NCBI GenBank assembly: GCA_024516035.1 | Contig: CM044956.1 | Span: 5,940,111-6,004,110 of the forward strand | Direction of reading: 5' to 3' | Source: Bactericera cockerelli | Lineage: Eukaryota; Arthropoda; Insecta; Hemiptera; Triozidae | DNA: 64,000 bases | In this document: piece after piece, positions 1-9,372 of the stretch | Layout: each line of letters begins with the position of its first letter | Position numbering within the stretch: position 1 is the stretch's first letter | Notes under the pieces: generated by a model | Database searches by the model: none | What the model saw: the letters and a program-made list of their open reading frames with translations, nothing else | What the model was told of the DNA's origin: nothing | Position numbers and translations under genes: made by a program

Positions 1-214
1 TGTGAACCTAATTTTGCCAGAAAGAGACGAAATACGATTAGTCGTTTGCCTTTCTCGTATATTCGTTCTCGGAATTCAATATGAATGCTTGATGCGCCAG
101 AGGAGTGACGAATGTATGTTTTAATTAATAAAAATAAAAATATTAAAATAAAAAAGTAAGTCATTATGCTCAAATAAAAAATAAGATTTTTTTTCTTCTT
201 TGTAGATATACTGG
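1..214. other. AT-rich stretch, nothing recognised
   Basis: No open frame or repeat motif recurring elsewhere in the window was found here. Confidence 0.4.
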
Positions 215-829
215 TGTCCAAGTTTTTCTGTTAGAAAATCTTACAATCAACTCCAGGAGACATTCTAAGACTGAAATTAATCTTAGGTAATTTTTCGACA
301 GATGAAAATAAAAAAAACACTGCCAATTATGGACACAATACTTCCTCGTGATTGTTTCACATTGTATACACGTGCCAATTTTGAGATTTTATACTAAACC
401 ACATGTATCTCCAAAACCGCTTAACCGATTTTCTTCAAATTTGTTTTATATTATGCTAGTATACTATTTTTCCTACATTCTAAATTCTACAAAAAATTCT
501 GTATCGGCAATACTCCTATATGTGTGCAAAATTTCTTAAAAATCCGTTGAGTAGTTTCCGAGATTTGAGCGTTACAAGGAATATTTTTAACAGACCGACG
601 GACCGACAGACGGACACAAAACCAAAGTTGCTCAGGAGGTTATGAAACGTCCGGAAATATGAAAAAAAAAATTGAAATCGGAGCAAAACAATATTTTTTT
701 TTACAAAAACGAACACAATACTTCCGATTTCTAATATTAGAAATTTCTCGGAAGTAATACTTGAAAAGAGTTTGTAGCTGAAAAATACAGCTGAAAAGTA
801 GTGCAAATGTAAATGTAAATAATCAAGTC
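215..829 (+). repeat. Dispersed repeat (copy 1), interrupted by a second repeat
   Basis: Positions 215-317 and 762-829 match 57708-57920, which shares the motifs around aatcaactccag, cattctaagact and cttaggtaatttttcga, then gaaaagtagtg. In this copy the two halves are separated by the hairpin-ended repeat at 318-760; at 57.7 kb they are separated only by a poly-A run. The family is not identified. Confidence 0.55.
318..760 (+). repeat. Hairpin-ended dispersed repeat, fullest copy
   Basis: This is the most complete copy of a family seen at least nine times here (for example 29295-29785, 32356-32515, 39605-39715, 47521-52450, 58765-58990). It starts near ccaattatggacacaatac, has an internal gac-rich run (accgacggaccgacagacgg), then aaccaaagttgctcagg, and ends in an imperfect palindrome (718-755) centred on AATATT with arms acttccga/tcggaagt. 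It has no coding capacity. The class is unknown. Confidence 0.65.
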
Positions 830-1159
830 AAGTCAATTTATTCAATTATAAAATCTGGAATTCATAAATTAAATGTTGAAATCACGCCTAGTGTTCGCCA
901 AGCAGATCATCACACCACCTAATATTATCTTCATACCACCAGGCCCAAGAGAGTAAAGCAAATTTATTTGGACATAAATATGCTGAAATTTGCATAATCA
1001 TAAGTACGCACGTGGTCTCACTTACAAAACAAACAGAACACACACGCACACAATTAATTCTTCCGCGAACCACCGTAATTTATTCATATTTTCCGACCAT
1101 GTTTAGAAATTATTTTTAGACTGATGATACCTGCACATAATTTTAGAATGTAATTTAGT
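830..1159. other. No gene seen
   Basis: AT-rich sequence with a short ca-rich patch near 1038-1050. Short open frames here show no recognisable protein features. Confidence 0.4.
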
Positions 1160-1296
1160 GTAACAGTGGTAGTCAAGTGGTTAACGCGCTAGTCTATTAT
1201 TCCAGTACCGTAGGTTCGAATTTCACCCAATGCATGAATTTTTCCTTATTAATTTGAGTTGGTGACCACATAATAATAAGACTCTGAGGGTTCTGA
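1160..1296 (+). mobile_element. tRNA-derived SINE, type B (5' part)
   Basis: The tRNA-like head reads agtggtagtcaagtggttaa (A box) and ggttcgaatttcaccc (B box). The body motif ataataataagactctgagg follows. The copy is truncated in the body. Type B recurs at 2355, 11391, 20395, 26230, 43903, 55258 and 63133. Confidence 0.75.
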
Positions 1297-1469
1297 CCAT
1301 TTTTAAAATTTATTTTAGATTTGTGAGACTTACACCTAATTTTAGAACGTAATTTTCCGAACACTACAAGAAACTATATTTAAAATGTAACTTTCTGTCT
1401 ATTTTCATATTTAGAACACAAAGGGACACACACACGGACGCACGGACCAATGGCCGAAACAATCGAGTC

Positions 1470-1570
1470 CTCAAACAGTATCTAAAGAGTTTGAAATTGT
1501 TTACCATGCCAATCATTATATAATTTATTATTCTAAATCCTTAGCACCGGTCGGGCCTGGCCACAACCAT
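1470..1570 (+). repeat. Repeat with conserved end motif caccggncgngcctg
   Basis: It contains agtatctaaagagttt, accatgccaatcat and ttagcaccggtcgggcctgg, and matches 59290-59490 and, inverted, 5440-5480 and 5950-6070. The class is unknown. Confidence 0.45.
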
Positions 1571-2092
1571 CCAATCTCAGCAAGGAGGCTGAAAAATGCC
1601 GAGCCCAAGTAGGTGTTGGGAAAAGGCAAAGTAAAAGAAGAAGAAGAGGAGAAACAATATTTAAATCCTTCTCTAAACCTTATGTAGAATGAGGGACTTA
1701 ACTCAATCCACCCCTAAACCTTCAGTATAGCATCAACTATAAATAATAGTCAAGTCATAGTGGTACAAAAGAGGTGCAAGGAAACTTTTGGAAAATGTTT
1801 AAAGTTTCTGTCGAACATATTCGTACTATTATGAACAATGTATGTGGAAAGCGCAAAAGTTAGAACTTTCAGGGATTTCACCTTAAGCTGATGCAAAACC
1901 TCAATATTAGCGAAAGCTAACCGTTCCAAAACGTAATCCTGTTTGAGATTTGGTCTTAAATTATGCATAGGGAGCTTTTATTATTGTAGAGATGTATATG
2001 TAGTTTGTTTTTAAAAGCTCGAGACCGCGTGTTCGAATCCCATAAAACAGCAAATTTTGTCACTAAAATTGTATTTTATTTGAGTTTTGCAA
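1571..2092. other. No gene seen; decayed tRNA-like motif near 2030
   Basis: The stretch is AT-rich. Around 2026-2045 cgcgtgttcgaatcccat resembles a pol III B box without a matching head, so it is probably an old SINE fragment. The 72-codon antisense frame at 1750-1968 has no recognisable feature. Confidence 0.35.
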
Positions 2093-2325
2093 TTGTTGTT
2101 GTTGTTTCACGTCTCTTCAACATCTCGATCATTCGAGACGGGAGTTTTACCCTCCATTCTCTGGAAATCTACAAATGACCTACCCCCATTGAGCTCAAAC
2201 ATCGAGGCCAGGAAATCCAGGATCACGAAATTCTGAATTTAAGTGGTCACTCACTTTGAGTGGACCTCGCTGGACGTTGCCTCACTTCATTGATTTGAGA
2301 AAAACTGGTGTATTCAACGATATTG
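2093..2325 (-). mobile_element. 5S-rRNA-derived SINE, diverged copy
   Basis: Read on the minus strand, a 5S-like start (gaatacaccag...tgaagtgaggcaacgtccag) leads to a body matching the SINE at 45666-45911. The body end, gggagttttaccctccattc on the plus strand, is the shared central-domain motif found in many other copies. The copy is old and has indels. Confidence 0.6.
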
Positions 2326-2434
2326 TTAGTTTTAATTTTTAACTCTTGGTAGGTAATGATAATAATTAATAATAACACTAATGCTCAAAGCATTTTCCAC
2401 CACCTAACCCACAGAGTCTCATTATTATGTGGTC

Positions 2435-2643
2435 TATTGTGTACTTTTATTATGTAGCACGCATTATTACTATTATGTATGCAGGAAAATAAAGGAATGA
2501 TATATTAGAGAAGGAAATATAATTGTAAGTACTTTATTATGAACAAGAATGAAGACTGGGAAAACAGGCAAATATCTAGGTAAACAACTGAGGTTGCTAT
2601 AGCAACATAAATTCATAAATACATGGACATAAAATATACAACA
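2435..2643 (-). repeat. 3' LTR of the minus-strand element
   Basis: 209 bp, matching 4757-4965 with no difference seen. It contains the perfect palindrome GTTGCTATAGCAAC (2593-2606). In element sense the LTR starts TGTTGT and ends ACAATA, so the 3' terminus is TA and not the usual CA. Confidence 0.9.
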
Positions 2644-2653
2644 GTCTCCCCCA
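2644..2653 (-). promoter_or_regulatory. Polypurine tract
   Basis: On the minus strand TGGGGGAGAC lies directly upstream of the 3' LTR. This is the expected site for plus-strand priming. The stop codon of the long frame (2654-2656) abuts it. Confidence 0.75.
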
Positions 2654-4636
2654 CTAGTGATAGGTCACCACATAGTCACCATAACGGACTGGAGGACGTC
2701 TGTCCCTCTGAGATCTCCTGACTTCTTGAGGAGGATGAACAGGTGGCAATGCTGGTGCTGTTGAAGAGGGTTGACTTTCATGTGATGAGCAACTAGGTTG
2801 AGGGTTTGAAAGAATAGCATGATCAGGTTTATTCCACCTTGGAATCTCGAAACTTTGTAATGGTCCAAATGACACTGATTTCTTTTCGACTAATGTAGAA
2901 TGGAGCTGGTTGATATGTCGCTTGATTGTTCGACCAGAGTCAAGAGTTACCAAATAATGACGATAACCAAGTTTTCTTTTGATTACACCAAACTGCCATT
3001 GACTCATCACGCGTACCTGGACTCTCTCCCCCACTGATAGTGAACGGGCAGGTTTCGGAACAATGTTTGAAGACTGTGGATGATACGGGAAAATTGCATC
3101 CATACGAATTCTCAGCTTTCTGTGTAGGTACAGCTCGGCAGGAGAATTTCCACATGAGAGAGGAGTTGGAAAATTATTTTTGATATTTGAATCAATTTTT
3201 CCAAGTTCGATCGCAAGTCCTCTAATCCATTGTCTACCCAATATAGCATCATGACCAGTTGGCACAACATATAATTCGCCAATAATTTCTTTTCCTCCAT
3301 AGGCCACTCTGAGATTAATTTTGCCTAGAGGTGTAATTATATTACCTGAGTATGAGCGGAATGATACGTGTGACTTTTCTAATGGTAATTTTAAATTCAA
3401 TTTTTGAAAATCATTCTGAGATAGCAATGAGAACTTAGCACCTGAGTCAACTTCGAATCTTTGAATTTTCCCATTGAGGAAAACATCAATGAGATACTTG
3501 TCGGAGTCGGACACTTCAAATAAACCCAAAATTTGAGGTTGAATTATGTCGACTTTACTAAGACCATATCGCGTAGGAGAATAATTATTATTATAAACGG
3601 GAGTGTAATCATCTATCGTGTTTGTAGAATAGTTTGAATTCTTCTTTTGTGATAGCATTGTAGAGAGACATACCTTTGCAACGTGTCCTTGCTTATGACA
3701 AAAATTACACTTGAGTCGGGCTCTATCCGTCCTGCATGACGATACCTTGTGATTATTCCTTCCACACCTGAGACAGCAGTTTTCTATACCAAGGGCTCTG
3801 AAGTTGACATGATGGGGATTCGAACTGTGACTGTGATGTGTAAGTGACGTACGACTGGAACTTGAAGAAAAACTGGATCTGGGCTTTCTTGTACGTGATC
3901 TACTCCTGTTGGAAATTGTATTGATATCATGAGCATTTGAACTAGCATAAGTAGTGTTGTTAGAACTCGAATTAGTAGATTTTAATTCTTGGTTGTGTAT
4001 CTTGGACGCTTCAAGAGCTGTTGCTTTGAGTACAACATCTTCAAAAGATAAATTATCAGACTGGAGGATCTGTTCTCGCACCCAATCGTCTCTAAGACCT
4101 CTTATAAATTGAGCACGGAGAAAAATACTAGAAATGGAGTTAGATTTGTTACATTCACATTTAAGATTGAATTCACAATCTGCAATGTCTCTTTGTAATG
4201 ACGAAACAAAGTCAGCAATGTTCTGACTCTCTTTCTGAATTATATTCAGGAAATAGTGTTGAGAAACAACTATGTTTTTCTGAGAAATCAGAAGTTTCTT
4301 TAAACAAGATAAAACCTCATCAAATGTTAATTTTTTAACTGGTTTCTCTGGGCCTAAGAATGCTACTAGGTTATTGTAGTGTTCTGAACCTATTGACACA
4401 CAGAGTAGTTGAGCGATCTTGTCTTTTTCTGTGACATTTTTCATTCGACAGTAATTTTCAAAACGTTCAATGTAGTTTAAAAATTTCTCCTTCTCTGTAT
4501 CATAATTTTCAAATGGAGCAATACTTGAAAAATTAGACTGTGAACTGGGCTTGAACTGTGAAACTAGTTGATTGATAAAAGCTGTTTGTTGATCTTGAAA
4601 AGATTTTAAAATTTGTTTGAGTTGATCTGCATCCAT
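2654..4636 (-). CDS. Gag-protease polyprotein fused to an integrase C-terminal tail
   Basis: 660 residues, ATG start 121 bp inside the 5' LTR, no internal stop. Residues about 1-215 resemble the alpha-helical capsid region of Ty3/gypsy Gag (YIERFENYC, LRDDWVREQI). A Ser/Arg-rich linker follows, then two CX2CX4HX4C zinc knuckles (about 287-323) for nucleic-acid binding. A retropepsin-like aspartic protease has the catalytic motif FEVDSGA near residue 395 and the closing motif ILGRQW. At about residue 490 the sequence jumps to SPAELYLHRKLRIRM and an SVGERVQVRV...KRHINQL module, which in related elements is the end of integrase. Reverse transcriptase, RNase H and integrase DDE regions are missing. 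Because the frame is kept across the joint, the fusion may be translated and could assemble into particles, but that is inference. Confidence 0.88.
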   Translation of the reverse strand: MDADQLKQILKSFQDQQTAFINQLVSQFKPSSQSNFSSIAPFENYDTEKEKFLNYIERFENYCRMKNVTEKDKIAQLLCVSIGSEHYNNLVAFLGPEKPVKKLTFDEVLSCLKKLLISQKNIVVSQHYFLNIIQKESQNIADFVSSLQRDIADCEFNLKCECNKSNSISSIFLRAQFIRGLRDDWVREQILQSDNLSFEDVVLKATALEASKIHNQELKSTNSSSNNTTYASSNAHDINTISNRSRSRTRKPRSSFSSSSSRTSLTHHSHSSNPHHVNFRALGIENCCLRCGRNNHKVSSCRTDRARLKCNFCHKQGHVAKVCLSTMLSQKKNSNYSTNTIDDYTPVYNNNYSPTRYGLSKVDIIQPQILGLFEVSDSDKYLIDVFLNGKIQRFEVDSGAKFSLLSQNDFQKLNLKLPLEKSHVSFRSYSGNIITPLGKINLRVAYGGKEIIGELYVVPTGHDAILGRQWIRGLAIELGKIDSNIKNNFPTPLSCGNSPAELYLHRKLRIRMDAIFPYHPQSSNIVPKPARSLSVGERVQVRVMSQWQFGVIKRKLGYRHYLVTLDSGRTIKRHINQLHSTLVEKKSVSFGPLQSFEIPRWNKPDHAILSNPQPSCSSHESQPSSTAPALPPVHPPQEVRRSQRDRRPPVRYGDYVVTYH

Positions 4637-4740
4637 ATTGAAATTTGAATTTGAAAATCTTGAAATTGAAATTTGAAGTTGAATCGAAAATATTTAGTAC
4701 TTATCTGGAAATTGATACATCTGCATACACAAAATCTTCT

Positions 4741-4753
4741 TCACTCGTCGCCA
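4741..4753 (-). promoter_or_regulatory. Primer-binding site candidate
   Basis: Three bases after the 5' LTR, the minus strand reads TGGCGACGAGTGA. The TGG complements the CCA end of a tRNA. The exact tRNA was not determined. Confidence 0.6.
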
Positions 4754-4756
4754 AAC

Positions 4757-4965
4757 TATTGTGTACTTTTATTATGTAGCACGCATTATTACTATTATGT
4801 ATGCAGGAAAATAAAGGAATGATATATTAGAGAAGGAAATATAATTGTAAGTACTTTATTATGAACAAGAATGAAGACTGGGAAAACAGGCAAATATCTA
4901 GGTAAACAACTGAGGTTGCTATAGCAACATAAATTCATAAATACATGGACATAAAATATACAACA
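4757..4965 (-). repeat. 5' LTR of the minus-strand element
   Basis: Same 209 bp as 2435-2643. It should carry the promoter of the element, but no clear TATA box was assigned. The flanking TGGTC (4966-4970) is the second target-site copy. Confidence 0.9.
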
Positions 4966-5073
4966 TGGTCACAAAATCAAATTAATGAGAAAGAAATCAT
5001 GCACTAGGTGGGATTCGAACCAACAGATCCCTAAGCTACCTGGATTAGACTAGCGAATAAAACACTTGACTAT

Positions 5074-5439
5074 TACTGTATGGCCTCACCCTGTATTCGC
5101 TAAAGTCAACCCACACTTATTGCTCCCCTCCACCCTGTTTTACTCTAAAGTCGTCCACATCCCTACCGTGCACTCTCACCCCACTCCGCTCTATTTTCGA
5201 ACATGTTGCGGGCAAACTTTTTAATCGAACCAACCGCACTGGCAACCTCCATACTAATATTTCACAAATGAAACTTTTTAATTTTATGAAAAGCTCGGAA
5301 AGCCGGAAATTTATGAGCATTTCATTGCTATCAGGCATAAAAAACAATATCAATATTTGTACCGGGACAAAAAATCCCTGTACAGGTTTGCTGTAGGACT
5401 CCACATCGACCTCAGTGAACCACACGTAAAATATTGTAA
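5074..5439. other. No gene seen
   Basis: Low-copy sequence. The 113-codon antisense frame 5117-5458 shows no domain, and its upstream part overlaps a repeat. Confidence 0.35.
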
Positions 5440-5480
5440 TGGGGAAAAAAGCTGTCAAACAGGCGCGGCCGGTGCTCAGG
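5440..5480 (-). repeat. Fragment of the caccggncgngcctg repeat
   Basis: caggcgcggccggtgctcag is the reverse complement of the motif at 59460-59480. Confidence 0.4.
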
Positions 5481-5544
5481 AACTGCAGCGCCCCCAGACA
5501 AAAGAGAAAATGAGAGGATTATCTCAAGTTTAACTCGTACTCAG

Positions 5545-5754
5545 TCTGTCCCGGTGGCTCAGTGGTAAAGGCGGCACTCTGTGAATCCAGAGATTCCAGA
5601 GGGCGCGGGTTCGAAACCCAGCCGGGACATGACAAGTTATCCTCCCATTTGGGATTTTTACCACATAATAATGAGTCTTGAGCTTACTGCTGGAATAATG
5701 GGGCTTAATAGTCCTAAATAGGCAGTATAAATAAGGCGATATTATTATTATATT
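5545..5754 (+). mobile_element. tRNA-derived SINE, type A
   Basis: The tRNA-like head has A box ggtggctcagtgg and B box gggttcgaaacc. The body motif is gacaagttatcctcccattt. The tail, ggcagtataaataaggcgat, runs into (ATT)n. Complete copy; others are at 17556, 22113, 40041 and 42413. Confidence 0.85.
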
Positions 5755-5864
5755 TCTAGAAAAAATCATATATTATATAGTTATTATGATTGGCATCCAG
5801 GTCCTGGGCCCCCGCGGCCTGTTAGAACCATGCGGTAAGGTAAGGTATAGTATTTTTTTTTAAG

Positions 5865-6070
5865 ATGAGTGTTTCACAGCCTTTTTTATTTCGTAGCCAT
5901 GAAACAGGAGCTACTGTAGACGCTTGTGGTCTGTGTTGTCGCCTGCCCATCCCGTAATATGTATACAAACTCAAACTCTTTAGATACTGAAAGAGCGACT
6001 CTATAAATCCCATTTGAGTCCGGTTGTGTGGCAGCACCCCCAAAACATTTTCCCACCGGCCGCGCCTGAT
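5865..6070 (-). mobile_element. 3' part of a type E SINE joined to the caccggncgngcctg repeat
   Basis: 5872-5965 matches the distal part of the SINE at 12156-12448 (gccatgaaacaggagctact). 5960-6070 then matches, inverted, the 59290-59490 repeat. The tRNA-like head is missing. Confidence 0.5.
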
Positions 6071-6164
6071 CGCCAAATTTGTTTAATCCAGGAGAGGGAA
6101 TCTGGATTAACTTGAAAGCTAGGCTGAAAGTATATCTCATGGAAGTTTTTTTTTTTTTTTTTGC

Positions 6165-6345
6165 AATACTAGAGGCCGAAGTATGAAACAGTATTTAATA
6201 TCTAGGATTTGTTAATCAAACTGACAGCTTATATAAATGGGCTGGTGGTTGTTGAAAAACTTGGCATTCCCACTGAAAGGCGTGTTAAGGGCAAAACAGG
6301 AGTAGATTAATCTATTCCTGTTTCATAATCTGGACCTGGGAGGTA
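6165..6345. mobile_element. MITE-like element, copy 1
   Basis: Ends ggccgaagtatgaaacag and cctgtttcataatctggacc are inverted repeats. The interior motif is gattggttgaaattcccacc (diverged here) followed by ggcgtgttaa. Related copies lie at 7929, 8318 and 33496. Confidence 0.65.
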
Positions 6346-7009
6346 ATTAATATAAACTATGTAGAATAAAATTCAGCTTATCTAGATAGAACCTCTCAAT
6401 ACTTGGGTAAAATTATTTTGAAAATTTCAAAATAATTATGTGAACACAAGGAAATGCACGCAATTACGTGAACTATGTATTATTTATCCCTTCTTTTTAC
6501 TATTATTATTATTATATTATTATATTACTCTATATTAGGTAAAGACAAAGTACAATATTTACAGTACAATACAATGAAGATTGAACAATTCGCCTCTGAT
6601 AACACAAAGAGGCGAAAACAACATTTTCGAAATTTTACAGGAGAGCCAAAATGAGTTTTCTTGTGCATAAATTTTCTGTTCACGGTAGGAAAATCATCAC
6701 TTCCCTGTACCCGTGAATGACCTTACGAACTTTTTCTGTTGCCAAATTTGATTATTTAACTGTGACTATCGATTTACGCCTATTTGATTTGTCTGAAAAA
6801 GAGAAAATGAGGGATACGCCTGATTTCAATTTTTGTTGTATCTTTTTTTTTTGATTATAATTGGATAACGTCTATTTGTGTGAACAAAATATAGCACAAA
6901 TAGACTCAATCCAAGCAATAAAACCGATTTCAAAAATTTGTGGTTTACGCCTCTTCGTGTTATCAGAGGCGAATTATATACATAGAAACAAGAACAAGAA
7001 AGAGGATAA
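6346..7009. repeat. Non-genic region holding a small foldback structure
   Basis: The arms at 6588-6632 and 6930-6976 are inverted copies (attcgcctctgataacac). Each arm alone also folds: ttcgcctct ... agaggcgaa. A short (att)n run lies at 6502-6525. Confidence 0.5.
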
Positions 7010-7075
7010 AGTTAATTTAGGACGGGTTTATTGCCTGTGGCAATCTCTTCCACCCAACCCTTATCTAATTTTGAA
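7010..7075 (-). mobile_element. LINE 3' tail fragment
   Basis: The reverse complement reads aagggttgggtggaagagat then tgccacaggcaa. This is the hairpin-bearing tail also seen at 21405, 25696, 38966, 52619, 60363 and 60840. Confidence 0.6.
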
Positions 7076-7234
7076 GAAAAAAAATATTCAGAACTTTTCA
7101 CACATGAGCTCCCCGACGGTATTTAACACATTGCCATTCAGGTTCACTCTGCCGAAGTGACATAATATACATATCAGCATTGAACACAACATGTCGAAAT
7201 TTTCGGTGAAAAGTTAAACGAGTCCCGTTATCTC

Positions 7235-7365
7235 TCTCGACAAAGGCTCCCTTAAACTCCCTCCGTCCCTCATAAACTTCCCCTCCCACTCCCTCATAAA
7301 CTTCCCTTCCCACTCCCTCTGTCCCTCATAAACTCCCTCCTCCCTCCCTCAAAGGACCCACTCCA
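7235..7365. repeat. Short C/T-rich tandem repeat
   Basis: Repeats of a ctccctcataaacttccc-type unit, about 20-28 bp, four to five times. Confidence 0.6.
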
Positions 7366-7549
7366 GTTCAAGTCCCTTTTCACGCCCAGTGAAGCGTGTA
7401 AAAAATGAAGATCGTTTTTCTTCACCCCCCCTCGCTTCGCCATTAAAAAATAGCGTACAGTCTTTTACTTAAAATTTTCGCAACACACATTAAGCATGCG
7501 GGAAGTGGGATTAAAATTTTCGGGGATTTTTGTTTTTTTTAGGGAAATT
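7366..7549. other. No feature seen
   Basis: A short low-copy interval between two repeats. Confidence 0.35.
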
Positions 7550-7790
7550 CTGGCTGGAGGACTATAAACAAGGAGTAGACCAGCAGTCTGGCTGGGGGAC
7601 TATAAACAGGGAGTAGACCAGCAGTCTGACTGGGGAACTATAAACAGGGAGTAGACCAGCATGGGCTTGGTTCTGGGGGCCCTTGTCAATCATTAGCCTC
7701 CTTGTAAAGACAGTGGTAGAAGTGCTGAGTCATTCCTCCACTGTCTGGCTACCATCGCTCACGATGACGCCACCCTATGATGATGATTAG
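7550..7790 (+). repeat. Dispersed repeat with three 38-bp direct units
   Basis: 7550-7661 is three copies of a 38-bp unit (ggactataaacagggagtag). The flank 7662-7780 (gggcttggttctgggggccc ... gatgacgccacc) matches the reverse complement of 22850-23012, which has a single unit. Confidence 0.65.
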
Positions 7791-7928
7791 GGAAATGGAA
7801 GTAGTTTGGGGGTAGTTTTCACGGGAATGATACGACTGGGGACAAAGGAAGCGCCTCGCTTTTACATCTCGCTCCAGTCGTAACGCATCGCATAACGCGA
7901 AAAGTTACCCCATCGAAATACAAATTGA
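7791..7928. other. No feature seen
   Basis: A short interval with no recurring motif recognised. Confidence 0.35.
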
Positions 7929-8085
7929 AGTAAGACCGAAATATGAAACAGGATTAAATATCTAGAATTTGTTAATCCAAGGCACTCTCACATAACAGCT
8001 GATATAAATGCGCTCTGATTGGTTGAAATTCCCACGAGAGGGCGTGTTAATCGCAAAACAGGATTAGATTGATGCTGTTGCATAC
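7929..8085. mobile_element. MITE-like element, copy 2
   Basis: Shares atgaaacaggat at the left end, gattggttgaaattcccac and ggcgtgttaa with 8318-8490. The right terminal repeat is eroded. Confidence 0.55.
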
Positions 8086-8317
8086 TTCGCACCGTAGTGC
8101 AATAGCGGGTCGGTATGCGACAGAGGTGGTTCAAGCTGCAAGCCCCTAGTGCGAATGGGGGGACCGTAGTGCTGAGCGGTTGGCCGCGCGACTCTGACGC
8201 AAGAGTGGGACGTGTTATGGATAATAGCACCTTTCTTCATCCATCTACTGAATTCGTTAGTTGAAAAAAGTTATCCTATCACAAGCATGATATCACAATC
8301 AATCAGACTTGTTTTAC

Positions 8318-8490
8318 TTAGGGCCGGATTATGAAACAGGAACAGGATTAGGTACATATCTAGGGTTTTGTTAATCCAAGCCACTATCACTTAACAGCTG
8401 ATATAAATACGCTGTGATTGGTTGAAATTCCCACCAGAGGGCGTGATAAGAGATAGTGTAGCATTAGTTAATCTAATCATAATTCAGGCC
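8318..8490. mobile_element. MITE-like element, copy 3
   Basis: Terminal inverted repeats ttagggccggattatgaaac and ataattcaggcctaa. The interior matches 33496-33661. No coding capacity. Confidence 0.65.
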
Positions 8491-8552
8491 TAAATATTTG
8501 CTTAACTTGGGACTCGAACCACCGGGTTACAAGTCCGCCTATCAAAAATGTA
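8491..8552 (-). mobile_element. Fragment of type C SINE
   Basis: The minus strand gives the anticodon-arm-to-B-box part of the tRNA-like head (ggacttgtaacccggtggtt). Confidence 0.5.
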
Positions 8553-9159
8553 AAAAAAAAGAGTAAAATCAGTATAAACAGAAAAGTAGGAAGTTGATGT
8601 ACAATGTACATGAATATCAGAACATACCTGGACAGCTGTTTGCTCTCATCAGTAGGTAATATTTCTGATTATCCATGTCATCAAACTAACCTCTCAACTT
8701 TAATCTGTATAAAAAGTAAAATGAACTTCTCATTTTCCTGATACTTCACACGAGTTCTAAAACTTCACCAAAATTTCACCTCACCATATTCACTGATCGC
8801 CTTACATCAATATGAATTTCAGAAACACTAATACCTACCGAGAAAGCAAAAAAAAAATTGAATTTCTCTCACTTCCGCAGTTAAGACCCTGCCGCCATCT
8901 TGAAAGAAGTAATATCTTAAGGGATAATGCCGTTCCGACACCTTGTAACTTTCCGCTGAAAAAAAAAGAAGAAGCGTCGGGAAAAAATACTCGTTAAGTC
9001 TATTATGTAACATCTAAGAGAGTTACGAGAATGCCGGAAACTTATTCTAATAAAAAAAAGTTGTAAGGAAACTTTACCGTTCAGGTCGTCTCTGAGTTTT
9101 GGACTTTCATGGACGTCCAATATTTGAAAGAGATAGCTATATAATGCATTTAAAAGCTG
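8553..9159. other. No gene seen
   Basis: AT-rich. Overlapping 61-87 codon frames on both strands lack recognisable features. A lone MITE end (ctgtttcataattcggtcc) occurs at 9160-9178. Confidence 0.35.
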
Positions 9160-9372
9160 TTTCATAATTCGGTCCTTCAAGTTCTTTTAATAATAATAAT
9201 AAAATAAAAAAAAACCCCAGCACCTTATCTGTGAAATTAAATGTTTTCACTTAGAGAATCTCAGTGAGCTCTATAATTCACAGAGCTACTAAGTTATCAC
9301 CCTGTAAATTTAGGATCTAAGAGTCCCTTTAATATTTAGAACTTGACCCTATTATTATTAATATAGCCGAGC

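Larger units (their letters stand above)
2435..4965 (-). mobile_element. Ty3/gypsy-type LTR retrotransposon, internally deleted
   Basis: A 2531-bp element consisting of two 209-bp LTRs that look identical by eye, a primer-binding-site-like sequence, one long frame and a G-rich purine tract. It is flanked by the direct repeat TGGTC. Gag and protease are present; reverse transcriptase, RNase H and the integrase core are absent, so it cannot transpose alone. Identical LTRs and an unbroken frame argue for recent insertion using enzymes from a complete relative. The protein style (two CCHC knuckles, a GKF-like integrase tail) suggests the Mag lineage; that assignment is inference. Confidence 0.88.
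2355..5073 (-). mobile_element. tRNA-derived SINE, type B, split by an LTR element
   Basis: The SINE tail (2355-2434) and the body plus tRNA-like head (4966-5073) are the two halves of one copy. The join point reads attattatgtggtc / tggtcacaaa. Intact type B copies have a single attattatgtggtcacaaa there. They therefore act as empty sites and prove the 5-bp duplication TGGTC made by the LTR insertion. Confidence 0.85.

Noticed and set aside
3112..3300. Small frames overlapping the LTR-element coding region
   Set aside because: Shadow frames of the 660-codon Gag-protease gene.
2654..4636. Envelope gene or complete retrovirus
   Set aside because: No env-like region, no reverse transcriptase; the frame ends at the polypurine tract.
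5545..5630. Functional tRNA gene
   Set aside because: All tRNA-like heads here continue into SINE bodies and recur many times with mutations in the stems; none ends as a mature tRNA would.
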